Below, piece by piece: positions 15,568 through 25,500 of a stretch of DNA of 41,283 nucleotides (position 1 is the stretch's first letter; the number at the start of each line of letters is the position of its first letter). The DNA comes from Lachnospiraceae bacterium. GTDB lineage: Bacteria > Bacillota_A > Clostridia > Lachnospirales > Lachnospiraceae. Location of the stretch: contig SFGN01000022.1 of NCBI GenBank assembly GCA_004556565.1, positions 1 to 41,283 on the forward strand. The letters run 5' to 3'. Both the position numbers and the translations under genes were made by a program. The notes under the pieces are model-generated. The model ran no database searches and was not told the origin of the DNA. It was given only the letters and a program-made list of their open reading frames with translations.

Positions 15568-17391
15568 TTGAATAACCAGAACAGGAATAAAGGGTTCGGC
15601 GGCGCATCTCTGATAACCTTTCTTGTGATTGTTCTTGCAGCATTATGGTTTTCGACTTATATGCAGCAAAACAGCCAGGAAATCAGCTACACCCGGCTGG
15701 AGCAGGAAGTCAGAGATGGCAATGTAAAAGAGATTGTCATCAACCCGAATAAGACAGTACCGACAGGAACTGTGACACTCGTCCTGCGTGACAGCGGACT
15801 TACGAAGAGAGTGAATGTTTCCGATGTAAAAGAAGCCGAGGAATTGTTCAGAAAATATAATCTGGAGTATCAGATGGCAGACGTGCCTGAAGACAGTCTG
15901 CTGACCACCGTCGTGATTTCACTTGTGATTACACTGGCGGCGGTTCTGCTTTTATTTGCGCTGATGAACCGGCAGAACGGCGGGGCGAATTCAAAAGCAA
16001 TGAATTTCGGGAAAAGCCGGGCAAACATGACAAAACCTGGTGATAAAAAAATCACATTTGAGAATGTGGCAGGCTTAAAAGAAGAAAAAGAGGCGTTGGA
16101 GGAAATCGTCGATTTCCTGAAGAATCCGAAAAAATACGTTCAGGTCGGGGCAAGAATCCCGAAAGGAGTGCTTCTTGAGGGACCTCCGGGAACAGGTAAA
16201 ACGTTGCTTGCCAAAGCGGTCGCAGGAGAAGCAGGCGTACCGTTCTTCAGCATTTCCGGCTCTGATTTTGTGGAAATGTTCGTCGGAGTCGGCGCATCCC
16301 GTGTACGCGATCTGTTCCAGGATGCCAAGAAAAATGCTCCGTGCATCGTATTTATCGATGAGATAGATGCGGTGGCGAGACGGCGCGGAAGCGGGCTCGG
16401 CGGCGGGCACGACGAGCGTGAACAGACACTGAACCAGATGCTTGTGGAGATGGATGGTTTCGGCGTGAATGAAGGAATTATCGTCATGGCGGCGACAAAC
16501 CGGAAAGACATCCTTGACCCGGCAATCCTCCGTCCGGGACGTTTTGACAGAAATGTTGTGGTAGGGCGTCCGGATGTGGCAGGAAGAGAAGAAATCTTAA
16601 AAGTCCACGCGAAGAACAAACCGCTCGGCGATGACGTGGATCTTAAGCAGATTGCGCAGACGACCGCAGGATTTACCGGAGCGGATCTTGAAAATCTGCT
16701 GAATGAGGCGGCAATTCTTGCGGCAAAAGAAGGCCGGGTATATTTAATGCAGAGCGATATCCGCCATGCATTTGTCAAAGTGGGAATCGGTACAGAGAAA
16801 AAGAGCAGAGTCGTTTCCGAAAAAGAACGGAGGATCACCGCTTATCATGAGGCGGGCCATGCAATCCTTTTCCATGTGCTTCCGGATGTCGGTCCGGTTT
16901 ACAGCGTGTCGATCATCCCGACAGGCGGTGCAGGCGGCTATACGATGCCTCTCCCGGAAAAGGATGAGATGTTCAATACAAAGGGACAGATGCTTCAGGA
17001 GATTACCGTATCTCTGGGCGGACGTGTCGCGGAAGAGCTGGTACTGGACGATATTACGACCGGCGCATCGGCCGATATCCGCCAGGCAACGGCAATCGCA
17101 AAATCAATGATCACCAAGTTCGGAATGTCCGACAAGCTTGGACTGATTAATTACGGAAATGAAAATGACGAAGTCTTTATAGGGAGAGATTTTGGTCATA
17201 CATCAAGAGGATATAGTGAGAAAGTGGCGGGCACTATTGATGATGAAGTGAAACGCATCATGGATGAATGTTATGCCCAGGCAAAAGCACTGATCCAGAA
17301 GCACAGAGATGTGCTTGATGCGTGTGCGCAGCTTTTGCTTGAAAAAGAAAAAATAACAAGAAGCGAGTTTGAGGCATTATTTGAAGCTTAA
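15568..17391 (+). CDS. ftsH: ATP-dependent zinc metalloprotease FtsH
   Basis: A 607-residue membrane protease. A transmembrane helix at about 14-31 and another at about 113-131 flank a small extracytoplasmic domain. The AAA module has Walker A GPPGTGKT (205-212), Walker B CIVFIDEIDA, and the second region of homology ATNRKDILDPAILRPGRFDR. The M41 zinc protease domain has HEAGH (427-431) and a downstream LGGRVAEEL segment. It degrades misfolded and regulatory membrane or cytosolic proteins. A TTG start with AGGAAGGAG upstream is chosen because the N-terminus (MNNQNRNKGFGG) fits the family. It is 29 bp downstream of hpt. Confidence 0.96.
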   Translation: MNNQNRNKGFGGASLITFLVIVLAALWFSTYMQQNSQEISYTRLEQEVRDGNVKEIVINPNKTVPTGTVTLVLRDSGLTKRVNVSDVKEAEELFRKYNLEYQMADVPEDSLLTTVVISLVITLAAVLLLFALMNRQNGGANSKAMNFGKSRANMTKPGDKKITFENVAGLKEEKEALEEIVDFLKNPKKYVQVGARIPKGVLLEGPPGTGKTLLAKAVAGEAGVPFFSISGSDFVEMFVGVGASRVRDLFQDAKKNAPCIVFIDEIDAVARRRGSGLGGGHDEREQTLNQMLVEMDGFGVNEGIIVMAATNRKDILDPAILRPGRFDRNVVVGRPDVAGREEILKVHAKNKPLGDDVDLKQIAQTTAGFTGADLENLLNEAAILAAKEGRVYLMQSDIRHAFVKVGIGTEKKSRVVSEKERRITAYHEAGHAILFHVLPDVGPVYSVSIIPTGGAGGYTMPLPEKDEMFNTKGQMLQEITVSLGGRVAEELVLDDITTGASADIRQATAIAKSMITKFGMSDKLGLINYGNENDEVFIGRDFGHTSRGYSEKVAGTIDDEVKRIMDECYAQAKALIQKHRDVLDACAQLLLEKEKITRSEFEALFEA

Positions 17392-17431
17392 CGACCGGTC
17401 ATGGGCAGGAATAACTGCATAGCGGCGGAAG

Positions 17432-17490
17432 AAGCACCGGAGGTGTGCTGCGCTGTCCCAGTGAGTGTGTAGTGAGCGGGATCGGTGCTT
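17432..17490 (+). other. stem-loop in the leader of the GH13 gene
   Basis: AAGCACCG (17432-17439) pairs perfectly with CGGTGCTT (17483-17490), and a TCCC/GGGA pair nests inside. There is no T-run, so this is not an ordinary terminator. It may be an mRNA leader structure or a decayed terminator; the role is unknown. Confidence 0.35.
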
Positions 17491-17536
17491 GAAAGATTAT
17501 ACAGGCCGGAGATGAATAGCTCGCAGGGGGAACAAC

Positions 17537-19585
17537 ATGAACAAACAGGCATTGTTCTGCGACGGGACGGCATCTTATGTCATCCCGGCAGAACCAAAAC
17601 AAAATGAAAAAGTAAGACTGCGTTTCAGAACAGCAAAGGATGATGTTGAAAATGTTTTTCTGATAACGGGAGCGGTAAGGTTTCCGATGAGTAAAGCAGG
17701 TTCTGAAGGTGTATTTGATTACTATGAGATAGAATGGGAGCTGGGGACGGAAGCTTTCGTGTATTCGTTTGAGGCAGACAGTGACGGTGAAATCTGCTAT
17801 TACAACCGGGTAGGTGCGACGTCCATGCCGAATTCAGATTATCCGTTTAAGATCGTTCCGGGATTTGCTACACCGGACTGGGCAAAAGGCGCGGTCATGT
17901 ATCAGATATTTGTGGACCGTTTTTATAACGGAGACCCGTCCAATGATGTTAAAGATAACGAATATATTTATATAGGCGGACCGAGCCGGAAGATAACGGA
18001 CTGGGATGCGCCGCTGGAATCAATGGATGTGAGGAGATTTTGCGGCGGTGACCTCCAGGGGGTCTGGGATAAGCTGGATTATCTGGAAAACTTAGGCGTA
18101 GAAGTGATTTATTTCAGCCCGTTGTTCGTGTCGCCGTCAAACCACAAATATGATATTCAGGATTATGATTATATTGATCCGCATTACGGGAAGATCGTCA
18201 ATGACGGGGGCGACACCCTGCCGGACTGGGCGAATGATAATGTGTGTGCGACCATGTATCAGAAACGTACCGGTGCAAAGGAGAATCTTGAAGCAAGCAA
18301 TGAGTTATTTGCCCGCCTGGTCGAAGAGATGCATAAAAGAGGCATGAAGGTAATCCTGGACGGAGTGTTCAACCACTGCGGTTCATTTAATAAATGGATG
18401 GACCGGGAGAGAATATATGAGCAGCAGGAGGACTATGATAAGGGGGCGTATGTCAGTGCGTCCAGCCCTTACCGCACCTTCTTCCAGTTCATGAATAATA
18501 ATGAGAATGCATGGCCCTATAACACGAGCTATAATGGCTGGTGGGGGCATGAAACTTTGCCGAAATTAAGTTATGAAGCTTCCCCGAAGCTTGAGAAATA
18601 TATCATGGATATCGGACGAAAATGGGTTTCCCCTCCCTATAATGCAGACGGATGGCGTCTGGACGTGGCGGCGGACTTGGGATTCTCCAATGAATATAAC
18701 CACAGATTCTGGAAGAAGTTCCGCAAAGAAGTAAAAAGTGCAAATCCGAATGCCATTATCCTTGCGGAGCATTATGGAAGCCCGTCCGACTGGCTTCAGG
18801 GAGATGAATGGGACAGTGTCATGAATTATGATGCGTTCATGGAACCGCTGACATGGTTTCTGACCGGCATGGAGAAACACAGTGATGACAGCAAAATGGC
18901 ACTGCGCGGCAACGCGGAAAATTTTGTGAATACGATGAACCATTTTATGGCGGCAATGCTGACACCTTCGCTGCAGGTAGCCATGAACGAGCTTTCAAAT
19001 CATGATCATTCAAGATTTCTGACCCGCACGAACCACAAGGTCGGGCGCATCAGCTCCCTCGGTTCCAAAGCGGCAGAGGAAGGCGTTGATTATGCGGTAA
19101 TGCGTGAGGCCGTAACGGTTCAGATGACATGGGTCGGGGCACCGACCGTATATTATGGTGACGAGGCAGGAGTGTGCGGGTTTACCGATCCTGACAGCAG
19201 GCGGACATATCCGTGGGGACACGAAAAACAGGATCTGATTGATTTCCACAGAGAGATGATCCACATCCATAAAACAGAAAAACCTCTCCGTACCGGTTCG
19301 CTCCGGATGCTCTTCTGGGAAAAGGATATCCTTGCATATGCCCGTTTCCAGGATGGTGAGCAGGTAGTCGTTGTCATTAACAACGGTGAAAAACTGAAAA
19401 AAGTGACAGTTCCGGTGTGGATAGCGGGAGTACCGATGAAGGGACGGATGAAACGGCTGATGTATTCTTTTGACGAAGGATATACCGTCGAACCGGATGA
19501 ATACATCATTTATAATGGAGAAATCGTTGTAAATATGGGAAAAACGTCGGCGCTGGTATTAAGCACCGTTAAAGAAGAACAATAG
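17537..19585 (+). CDS. GH13 alpha-glucan hydrolase (neopullulanase/cyclomaltodextrinase-like)
   Basis: A 682-residue glycoside hydrolase family 13 enzyme. An N-terminal beta-domain of about 115 residues resembles CBM34. It precedes the (beta/alpha)8 barrel with conserved regions DGVFNHCG, DGWRLDVAADLG (nucleophile Asp376), ILAEHYG (acid/base Glu411) and LSNHDHSRF (Asp490). The C-terminal beta domain ends near the stop. There is no signal peptide, so it should act in the cytoplasm on imported maltodextrins or cyclodextrins. The MDRERIYEQQEDYDKGAY-like insert between regions is typical of the subfamily. The exact specificity cannot be set from sequence. AGGGGGAAC precedes the ATG, and metG follows after 23 bp. 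Confidence 0.88.
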   Translation: MNKQALFCDGTASYVIPAEPKQNEKVRLRFRTAKDDVENVFLITGAVRFPMSKAGSEGVFDYYEIEWELGTEAFVYSFEADSDGEICYYNRVGATSMPNSDYPFKIVPGFATPDWAKGAVMYQIFVDRFYNGDPSNDVKDNEYIYIGGPSRKITDWDAPLESMDVRRFCGGDLQGVWDKLDYLENLGVEVIYFSPLFVSPSNHKYDIQDYDYIDPHYGKIVNDGGDTLPDWANDNVCATMYQKRTGAKENLEASNELFARLVEEMHKRGMKVILDGVFNHCGSFNKWMDRERIYEQQEDYDKGAYVSASSPYRTFFQFMNNNENAWPYNTSYNGWWGHETLPKLSYEASPKLEKYIMDIGRKWVSPPYNADGWRLDVAADLGFSNEYNHRFWKKFRKEVKSANPNAIILAEHYGSPSDWLQGDEWDSVMNYDAFMEPLTWFLTGMEKHSDDSKMALRGNAENFVNTMNHFMAAMLTPSLQVAMNELSNHDHSRFLTRTNHKVGRISSLGSKAAEEGVDYAVMREAVTVQMTWVGAPTVYYGDEAGVCGFTDPDSRRTYPWGHEKQDLIDFHREMIHIHKTEKPLRTGSLRMLFWEKDILAYARFQDGEQVVVVINNGEKLKKVTVPVWIAGVPMKGRMKRLMYSFDEGYTVEPDEYIIYNGEIVVNMGKTSALVLSTVKEEQ

Positions 19586-19608
19586 AAAGAAAGGAACAGG
19601 TGAACAGT

Positions 19609-21516
19609 ATGTCAGAGAAACCAAAATATTATATAACGACGGCGATTGCCTATACATCAGGCAAACCGCATATCGGGAACACATATGAGATCGTCCTTGC
19701 AGATGCAATTGCAAGGTACAAAAGAAGCCAGGGGTATGATGTGTTTTTCCAGACAGGAACTGACGAACACGGACAGAAGATCGAGCTGAAAGCCGCAGAA
19801 GCAGGTGTGACTCCGAAAGAATTCGTTGATAACGTATCTGCGGAAATCAAGAGGATCTGGGATCTGATGGATACATCCTATGATAAATTTATCCGCACGA
19901 CGGACGATTATCATGAAAAACAGGTACAGAAGATATTTAAAAAGCTTTATGATAAAGGTGATATTTACAAAGGGTATTACGAAGGAATGTACTGTACTCC
20001 GTGCGAATCTTTCTTTACGGAGTCCCAGCTTGTAGACGGAAAATGCCCTGACTGCGGGCGGGAAGTCCAGCCGGCGAAAGAGGAGGCATATTTCTTTAAG
20101 ATGAGCAAATATGCAGACCGCCTGATCGAGCATATTAATACACATCCGGAATTCATTCAGCCGGTGTCCCGCAAAAATGAGATGATGAATAATTTCCTGC
20201 TTCCGGGACTTCAGGACCTTTGCGTGTCAAGGACATCTTTCAAATGGGGAATCCCGGTAGATTTTGATCCGAAACACGTTGTCTATGTATGGCTGGATGC
20301 CCTGACAAACTACATTACCGGAATCGGATATGACTGCGATGGAAACAGCCCGCAACAGTTTCAGAAAAACTGGCCGGCAGATCTGCATCTGATCGGAAAG
20401 GACATCATCCGCTTCCATACGATTTACTGGCCGATCTTCCTGATGGCACTGGATCTTCCGCTTCCAAAGCAGGTATTCGGACATCCGTGGCTGCTGCAGG
20501 GCGACGGCAAGATGAGCAAGTCCAAGGGAAATGTACTGTATGCAGACGAACTGGTGGATTTCTTTGGAGTAGACGCAGTACGTTATTTCGTGCTGCATGA
20601 GATGCCGTTTGACAATGACGGTGTTATTACATGGGAGCTGATGGTAGAGCGTATGAACTCTGACCTTGCAAATACTCTTGGAAATCTTGTAAACCGTACA
20701 GTTTCTATGACAAATAAATACTTTGGAGGCATTGTGACAGACAAGGGTGTGGCAGAAGAAGTGGATGCAGACCTGAAAGCAGTCGTGGATGCCGTTCCGG
20801 GTCTTGTGGAAGCAAAGATGGATGAACTCCGTGTGGCGGATGCAATGACAGAGATTTTCACCCTGTTTAAACGCTGCAATAAATATATCGACGAGACAAT
20901 GCCGTGGGTGCTGGCGAAAGATGAAGCCAGGAAAGACCGTCTTGAGACGGTACTCTGGAATCTGATTCAGAGCATTTCTGCGGGAGCAAGACTTCTTGAG
21001 CCATTTATGCCGTCTACAAGTGCAAAAATTCTTGCTCAGTTAAATGACGGTCATGTGACAGACAAACCGGAAATCCTGTTCCAGAGACTCGATATCGCAG
21101 AGGTACTGAAAAAAGTTGAAGAACTCCATCCTCCGGTAGAGGAAGAAGCAGATGAGCCGGAAGAAGAAGTGATCGATATTGAAGCAAAACCGGAAATCAC
21201 CTTCGAGCAGTTCGGGGCAATGCAGTTCCAGGTCGGAGAGATCATTGCATGCGAAGCAGTAAAGAAGTCCAAAAAGCTTCTCTGTTCACAGGTGAAGATC
21301 GGAAGCCAGGTAAAGCAGATCGTATCCGGAATTAAGGCCCATTACACACCGGAAGAAATGGTTGGAAAGAAAGTAATGGTACTTGTCAATCTTAAGCCGG
21401 CAAAGCTGGCGGGAGTATTGTCTGAGGGAATGCTGCTCTGTGCAGAGGATGCAGACGGAAACCTGGCACTGGTGACGCCTGAAAAACCGATGCCTTCAGG
21501 AGCCGAAATCTGCTAA
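19609..21516 (+). CDS. metG: methionyl-tRNA synthetase
   Basis: A 635-residue class I aminoacyl-tRNA synthetase. It has a HIGH-type motif in AYTSGKPHIGNTYE and a four-Cys zinc knuckle (CTPC…CPDC). The KMSKS loop is GDGKMSKSKGN, and an anticodon-binding helical domain follows. A C-terminal Trbp111-like OB fold (FEQFGAMQFQVGEIIACEAV) promotes dimerisation. An acidic linker (PPVEEEADEPEEEVIDIE) joins it. ATG 19609 is preferred over GTG 19600 because AGGTG sits six bases before it. A strong terminator follows. The tatD gene often found after metG in Firmicutes is absent here. Confidence 0.96.
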   Translation: MSEKPKYYITTAIAYTSGKPHIGNTYEIVLADAIARYKRSQGYDVFFQTGTDEHGQKIELKAAEAGVTPKEFVDNVSAEIKRIWDLMDTSYDKFIRTTDDYHEKQVQKIFKKLYDKGDIYKGYYEGMYCTPCESFFTESQLVDGKCPDCGREVQPAKEEAYFFKMSKYADRLIEHINTHPEFIQPVSRKNEMMNNFLLPGLQDLCVSRTSFKWGIPVDFDPKHVVYVWLDALTNYITGIGYDCDGNSPQQFQKNWPADLHLIGKDIIRFHTIYWPIFLMALDLPLPKQVFGHPWLLQGDGKMSKSKGNVLYADELVDFFGVDAVRYFVLHEMPFDNDGVITWELMVERMNSDLANTLGNLVNRTVSMTNKYFGGIVTDKGVAEEVDADLKAVVDAVPGLVEAKMDELRVADAMTEIFTLFKRCNKYIDETMPWVLAKDEARKDRLETVLWNLIQSISAGARLLEPFMPSTSAKILAQLNDGHVTDKPEILFQRLDIAEVLKKVEELHPPVEEEADEPEEEVIDIEAKPEITFEQFGAMQFQVGEIIACEAVKKSKKLLCSQVKIGSQVKQIVSGIKAHYTPEEMVGKKVMVLVNLKPAKLAGVLSEGMLLCAEDADGNLALVTPEKPMPSGAEIC

Positions 21517-21614
21517 AATACCTGAAAGCAGGCAGGATTGGCTGAAATATGCAACTATGCCGGGACAAAAGCGGATAGTGTCCGCCGAAAACAGAAGAAA
21601 AGAGTAAAAAAGAG

Positions 21615-21654
21615 CTTCCGTATCCGACGAAAAATGTCGGAACGGAAGTTTTTT
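21615..21654 (+). terminator. intrinsic terminator after metG
   Basis: A stem formed by CTTCCG…ATCCGAC and GTCGGA…CGGAAG encloses an A-rich loop and is followed by TTTTTT (21649-21654). Confidence 0.88.
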
Positions 21655-21673
21655 ATTGTCAAGCGTATGAAAG

Positions 21674-21736
21674 TCCATTGGACTATTTTTGAGTTGCCAA
21701 GCATATAAAAAATAATCCGGTGGACCATTTTTGAGT
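21674..21736 (+). repeat. pair of 21-bp direct repeats with a 42-bp period
   Basis: TCCATTGGACTATTTTTGAG plus T at 21674-21694 recurs at 21716-21736 with 18 of 21 bases identical. Each copy holds a small inverted motif (TCC…GGA) followed by ATTTTTGAGT. The spacing equals four helical turns. It could be a binding site for a regulator of the downstream promoter at 21855, or a remnant of a dispersed repeat. Confidence 0.5.
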
Positions 21737-21854
21737 AAACAAAGAAGCCTGCATTTATAACATAAGGGTTAAATAAATGCGATATAAAATGTCGGAAAAT
21801 TACAAAAATATAAAACGATTAACAAATAATAAAAACAAATACTTTAAAAATGTA

Positions 21855-21883
21855 TTGACAAATGAAGGGGAATATGGTAATGT
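21855..21883 (+). promoter_or_regulatory. strong sigma-A-type promoter of a small-ORF transcript
   Basis: A perfect TTGACA (21855-21860) and TAATGT (21878-21883) are spaced 17 bp apart in an AT-rich region. The transcript would run over two short ORFs and stop at the terminator at 22426-22460, about 570 nt. Confidence 0.65.
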
Positions 21884-21909
21884 TTAATTAATCCAAAGGA
21901 GAAAACAAA

Positions 21910-21984
21910 ATGAATCAGAAATCTCAGAAGGATATCATCTTAAGAAAATTAAAATCACAATTTCATAAGATGGCTGGAATATAA
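21910..21984 (+). CDS. 24-residue basic peptide ORF
   Basis: A short ORF (MNQKSQKDIILRKLKSQFHK, then MAGI) is placed about 20 nt after the predicted transcription start, with CAAAGGAG at good distance from ATG. It is basic and could form an amphipathic helix. No family is recognised. It may be a real small protein, a leader peptide, or the start of a decayed gene. Confidence 0.4.
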   Translation: MNQKSQKDIILRKLKSQFHKMAGI

Positions 21985-22006
21985 AAGAAAAGGAGGAAAA
22001 GGTCCC

Positions 22007-22099
22007 ATGGACAGCATATCAGAATTCTTTAATCAATATGTAAGTGGTACGGCAAATGGTTGTTCCTGTGAAGAAGAGACCTTTACCTGTATCGGATAA
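22007..22099 (+). CDS. 30-residue Cys-containing peptide ORF
   Basis: A short ORF begins MDSISEFFNQYVSG and ends NGCSCEEETFTCIG, with AAAGGAGGAAAAGG ahead of the ATG, a consensus ribosome binding site. Three cysteines with Ser and Thr are clustered in the last 12 residues behind a helical, mildly acidic N-terminus, a layout seen in some modified-peptide precursors. No modifying enzyme or transporter is nearby. The same frame continues beyond the TAA with protein-like sequence (HPAYDEIKRKGMIGEYGSW), so it may instead be the 5' end of a gene broken by a stop codon. Confidence 0.4.
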   Translation: MDSISEFFNQYVSGTANGCSCEEETFTCIG

Positions 22100-22425
22100 A
22101 AACATCCGGCATATGATGAAATAAAAAGAAAAGGCATGATCGGAGAGTACGGAAGCTGGATGAAAAATAAAAAGATTCGGCATTTGCATACATATTGAAA
22201 ACAAGTTACCACATAAATTAACGGAATTTAAAGAGATGTGTGAAGAAACATCATAAAAAATATCCGAAAAAAATGATAATCGATATAGAATCGAAAAACC
22301 CGAAAAAGAAAGCCGGGAAGCGGCGAAAGTAATATAAAAGGTAGAGGTCTTACAGGAACGGAATCAAGATGATTCCTCCGATTTATAAATAAATCAGAAT
22401 GAAAAAATTAAATAACGATTAAAAG
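22100..22425 (+). pseudogene. decayed coding sequence, family unknown
   Basis: There is no intact gene, but short protein-like stretches occur in shifting frames. HPAYDEIKRKGMIGEYGSWM lies directly in frame after the peptide stop, IENKLPHKLTEFKEMCEETS follows in another frame, then NDNRYRIEKPEKESREAAKV. The pattern suggests a small gene broken by a nonsense codon and frameshifts. It may simply be AT-rich spacer, since no homologue is recognised. Confidence 0.3.
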
Positions 22426-22460
22426 TGCATCTTCATCAAGAAATGAGGATGCATTTTTTT
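22426..22460 (+). terminator. intrinsic terminator of the small-ORF transcript
   Basis: TGCATCTTCAT (22426-22436) pairs with ATGAGGATGCA (22443-22453), with one G-U pair, and is followed by seven T residues. Confidence 0.85.
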
Positions 22461-22590
22461 GACAATGAGCATGGATTATGGTATGCTAATGAGAGATATC
22501 GGCATATGAGATGGAACGCGTTAATGAATGCAGCGCATGCCGGATAGGGCGGAAGCATTCTGAAATATTATTTATAATGAGGTGAGTGCA

Positions 22591-25500
22591 GTGGATAGGT
22601 ACGAATATAAGTTAAAGACAGAGCAGATGCTTGAACTTATGGAAGAAGGTGCATATGGTAAAGCGGCAGAACTTGCAGATACGATTGACTGGAGGAGAGT
22701 GCGAAGCGCTTCAATGCTGATGAATGTCAGTGACATTTATGAAAAGAATAAGGATTATCAGCAGAGCTACGAAGTCCTGAAGATTGCTTATCATCGTGCG
22801 GAGGGAAGCAGAAAAATTATTTACAAATTGTGTACGCTTGCATTGAAAACACGGAACGTAGATGAAGCAATCGATTTCTATGAAGAATTTCTGCAGGTCG
22901 CGCCCAAAGATCCGAATCGCTTTGTTCTCCGGTATCAGATTCTGAGAGCTCAGAAAGAACCCATTGAACAGCAGATCGAGGCGCTGGAGTCATTTAAGAA
23001 GGCAGAATACGTAGAAGAATGGGCATATGAGCTGGCAAAATTGTACCATGAGGCAGGTATGACGGCAGAATGCCTGGAAGAATGTGACGATTTGATCCTG
23101 TGGTTCAGCGAAGGCGAATATGTGTATAAGGCTATGGAACTCAAAATGCGCCATCGGCCGCTGACACCGTCACAGAAAGCAAAATACGATCATCGGAATG
23201 ATAAGGTTTCTGATGAGACCGAGGAAATCCCGGATTTGACTGAATATGCGGAACGTGAGAAAGATGTGACAGAAAAGAACCGGGAAGAAACGCAGGATGT
23301 ATCTGACGCGGATGCTGTTACGGACGAATCAGAAGAACAGCCGGTCAAGGAAAAGAAACGTAAGCTTGGAAATACAATGCAGTTGGGTGATGCACTTAAA
23401 GCATTGCTTAATCTCGGCGGAAAAAATGAATCTGAGGAAAAAGCCGAAAAAGAGCCGGAAACGGAAGAAGAGGATATCAGCGAACTGGAAGGTGCAATAG
23501 AAGAAATAGAGTCTGTCGCTGATTTAGAACTGGTACATGATCTGGATGCAGAAAAACATTCAAGAGTTATAAAAGTTGACCCGGATTTAGAAGAACTTAA
23601 GCCGGTTCCTCTGGATGATGAAGAATTCGAGGATGAGGAAGAAGAGGAAGAGATTATAGAAAAGGAACTGCTTACTGCGGAGGAGCTGGATGAAGCACTG
23701 CGGGAGGCACAGGAAGAAGAGACAGCAGAAGAGGTTGCTGTGGAAGAAGAAGCAAAAGAAGAGGCAGCAGAAGAGGTTGCTGTGGAAGAAGAAGCAGAAG
23801 AGAATCCGGAAGAAGAAGGCGCTGTAGAAGAAGCAACAGAAGAAAATCCGGAAGAAGAAGGCACTGTAGAAGAAGCAACAGAAGAGAATCCGGAAGAAGA
23901 AGGCACTGTAGAAGAAGCAACAGAAGAGAATCCGGAAGAAGATAACACTGCAGGGGAAGAAAGAGCAGAAAGTCTCGATGTTGAAGCAGAAATAGGAGAA
24001 GAGATTGTTTCAGAAAAAGAGACTGCAGAGGGCATCATTGCAGAAACAGCAGAAGAAGATAGTGCGGAACAGATAAATAAGGGGGCAGACAATCAGATTG
24101 AAGGTCAGATGAGTCTTGACGATATCCTTAATGGCTGGTCTGCAGCACCGCAGGAAGAAATCCCGGCTGAAGCCACCATTGAAGAGCTTTTGCAAATGGC
24201 AGACGCACGTGATAAAGCAGAAAAGACCGGAGAATCAGATGACGAGGAAACCGCAGTGGAAATAGTAGAGGAAGAGTCAGAAGAGCTGCCTGAGGAACAA
24301 ACTGTTGAGGAAACACAAGAAGAAAAGGCAGAGAAATTGGCAGAAGACGTTGAAAATATTACTGAAGAGTCAGAAGTAACATTGGAAACAGAAGAAAAGA
24401 TACCGGAAAAGAATGTGTTGAAAAAGCCTGTGCCGACACTCTCACCTGAGATTCAGAGGATGATTGATGAAATTGAGGGCATTATACCAGAGGAAAGTCA
24501 GGATACGGAGCCTGAGACGGAGAAAAAGGTTTCGGGCATGGCCTCCAGGACGGCAGAGGATAATATGGGGGCAGTAGCAGAACAGCTTCGCATGGAAGAT
24601 GCTGCGGATGAATTTGAAGATTTGGATGATTCAGATGCTGAAGACGAATACGAGGATGAGGATGAACTGATACTTGATGATTCTGAAAGTGAAGAATGGA
24701 CGGACGAATATGAGGAAGACGAAAGTGAAGGGGATGTTGATACAGACGATTTAAGTCTGGAAATGCTTGATCAAGAAGAATATTCCGAGGAGTACGAGGA
24801 AGAAGAGTACGACGAGGAAGAAGAGTATGACGAGGAAGAGTACGACGAAGAAGAGTATGACGAGGAAGAGTACGACGAAGAAGAGTACAACGAGGAAGAG
24901 TACAACGAGGAAGAGTACGACGAGGAGGAGTACGACGAAGACGAGTACGAGGAAGAAGAGTACGACGAGGAAGAGTACGACGAAGACGAGTATGAGGAAG
25001 AAGAGTACGACGAGGAAGAGTACGAGGAGGAAGAGTACGACGAAGACGAGTATGAATACGACGAAGAGGAATATGAGGAAGTCGACTCAGCTTCTGTCGG
25101 TGCGAGCCTTGAGGAAGAATTTCAGCCGCATGAAGAGTATGATGATGAATGGGATGACAGAGAAATCCCGGATGATGATGACGATGATAAGATACATTTC
25201 CTGTCAGAAACCGCTCCGCTCAGCCGGAAAGAGACGGCAAAGCTGATTGCGACAGGACGGACGTCTCCGCTTCCGGTGGATGAAATTTCAGATGCGTTGT
25301 CGATCTCAGATAATGGTTTTATTGTCCACAGAGGATATGAACTTAAGCCAAGAAACGGTGCTGCAAGAAGACCGGCCCTCACAGAAGAGCAGAAAAAGCT
25401 GTTTTCCTATTTCGTTCCGGTTCGGGGAATGAGCGAGCAGATTATCGATGTCCTTGAACAGGATAAGAACTGTACGAACAGAAGAGGAACTTCCAGAACA

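Noticed and set aside
22007..22099. Lanthipeptide, sactipeptide or other RiPP precursor
   Set aside because: The Cys/Ser/Thr tail is suggestive, but no modifying enzyme, protease or exporter is within the window, and the frame continues as protein-like sequence after the stop.
23190..24092. A 300-codon Ser/Ala-rich open frame on the minus strand opposite the acidic protein
   Set aside because: It is the mirror of the Glu/Ala repeat codons (GAA/GCA read as TTC/TGC); low complexity, no ribosome site, no family.
24787..25077. Short regularly spaced repeats as a CRISPR array
   Set aside because: The units are contiguous 15-mers without unique spacers and are in frame within a coding sequence.
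24767..25246. A 159-codon Lys/Thr/Ser/Arg-rich frame inside the pentapeptide repeat
   Set aside because: Frame-shifted reading of the 15-bp repeat; the acidic frame is continuous with recognised N- and C-terminal domains.
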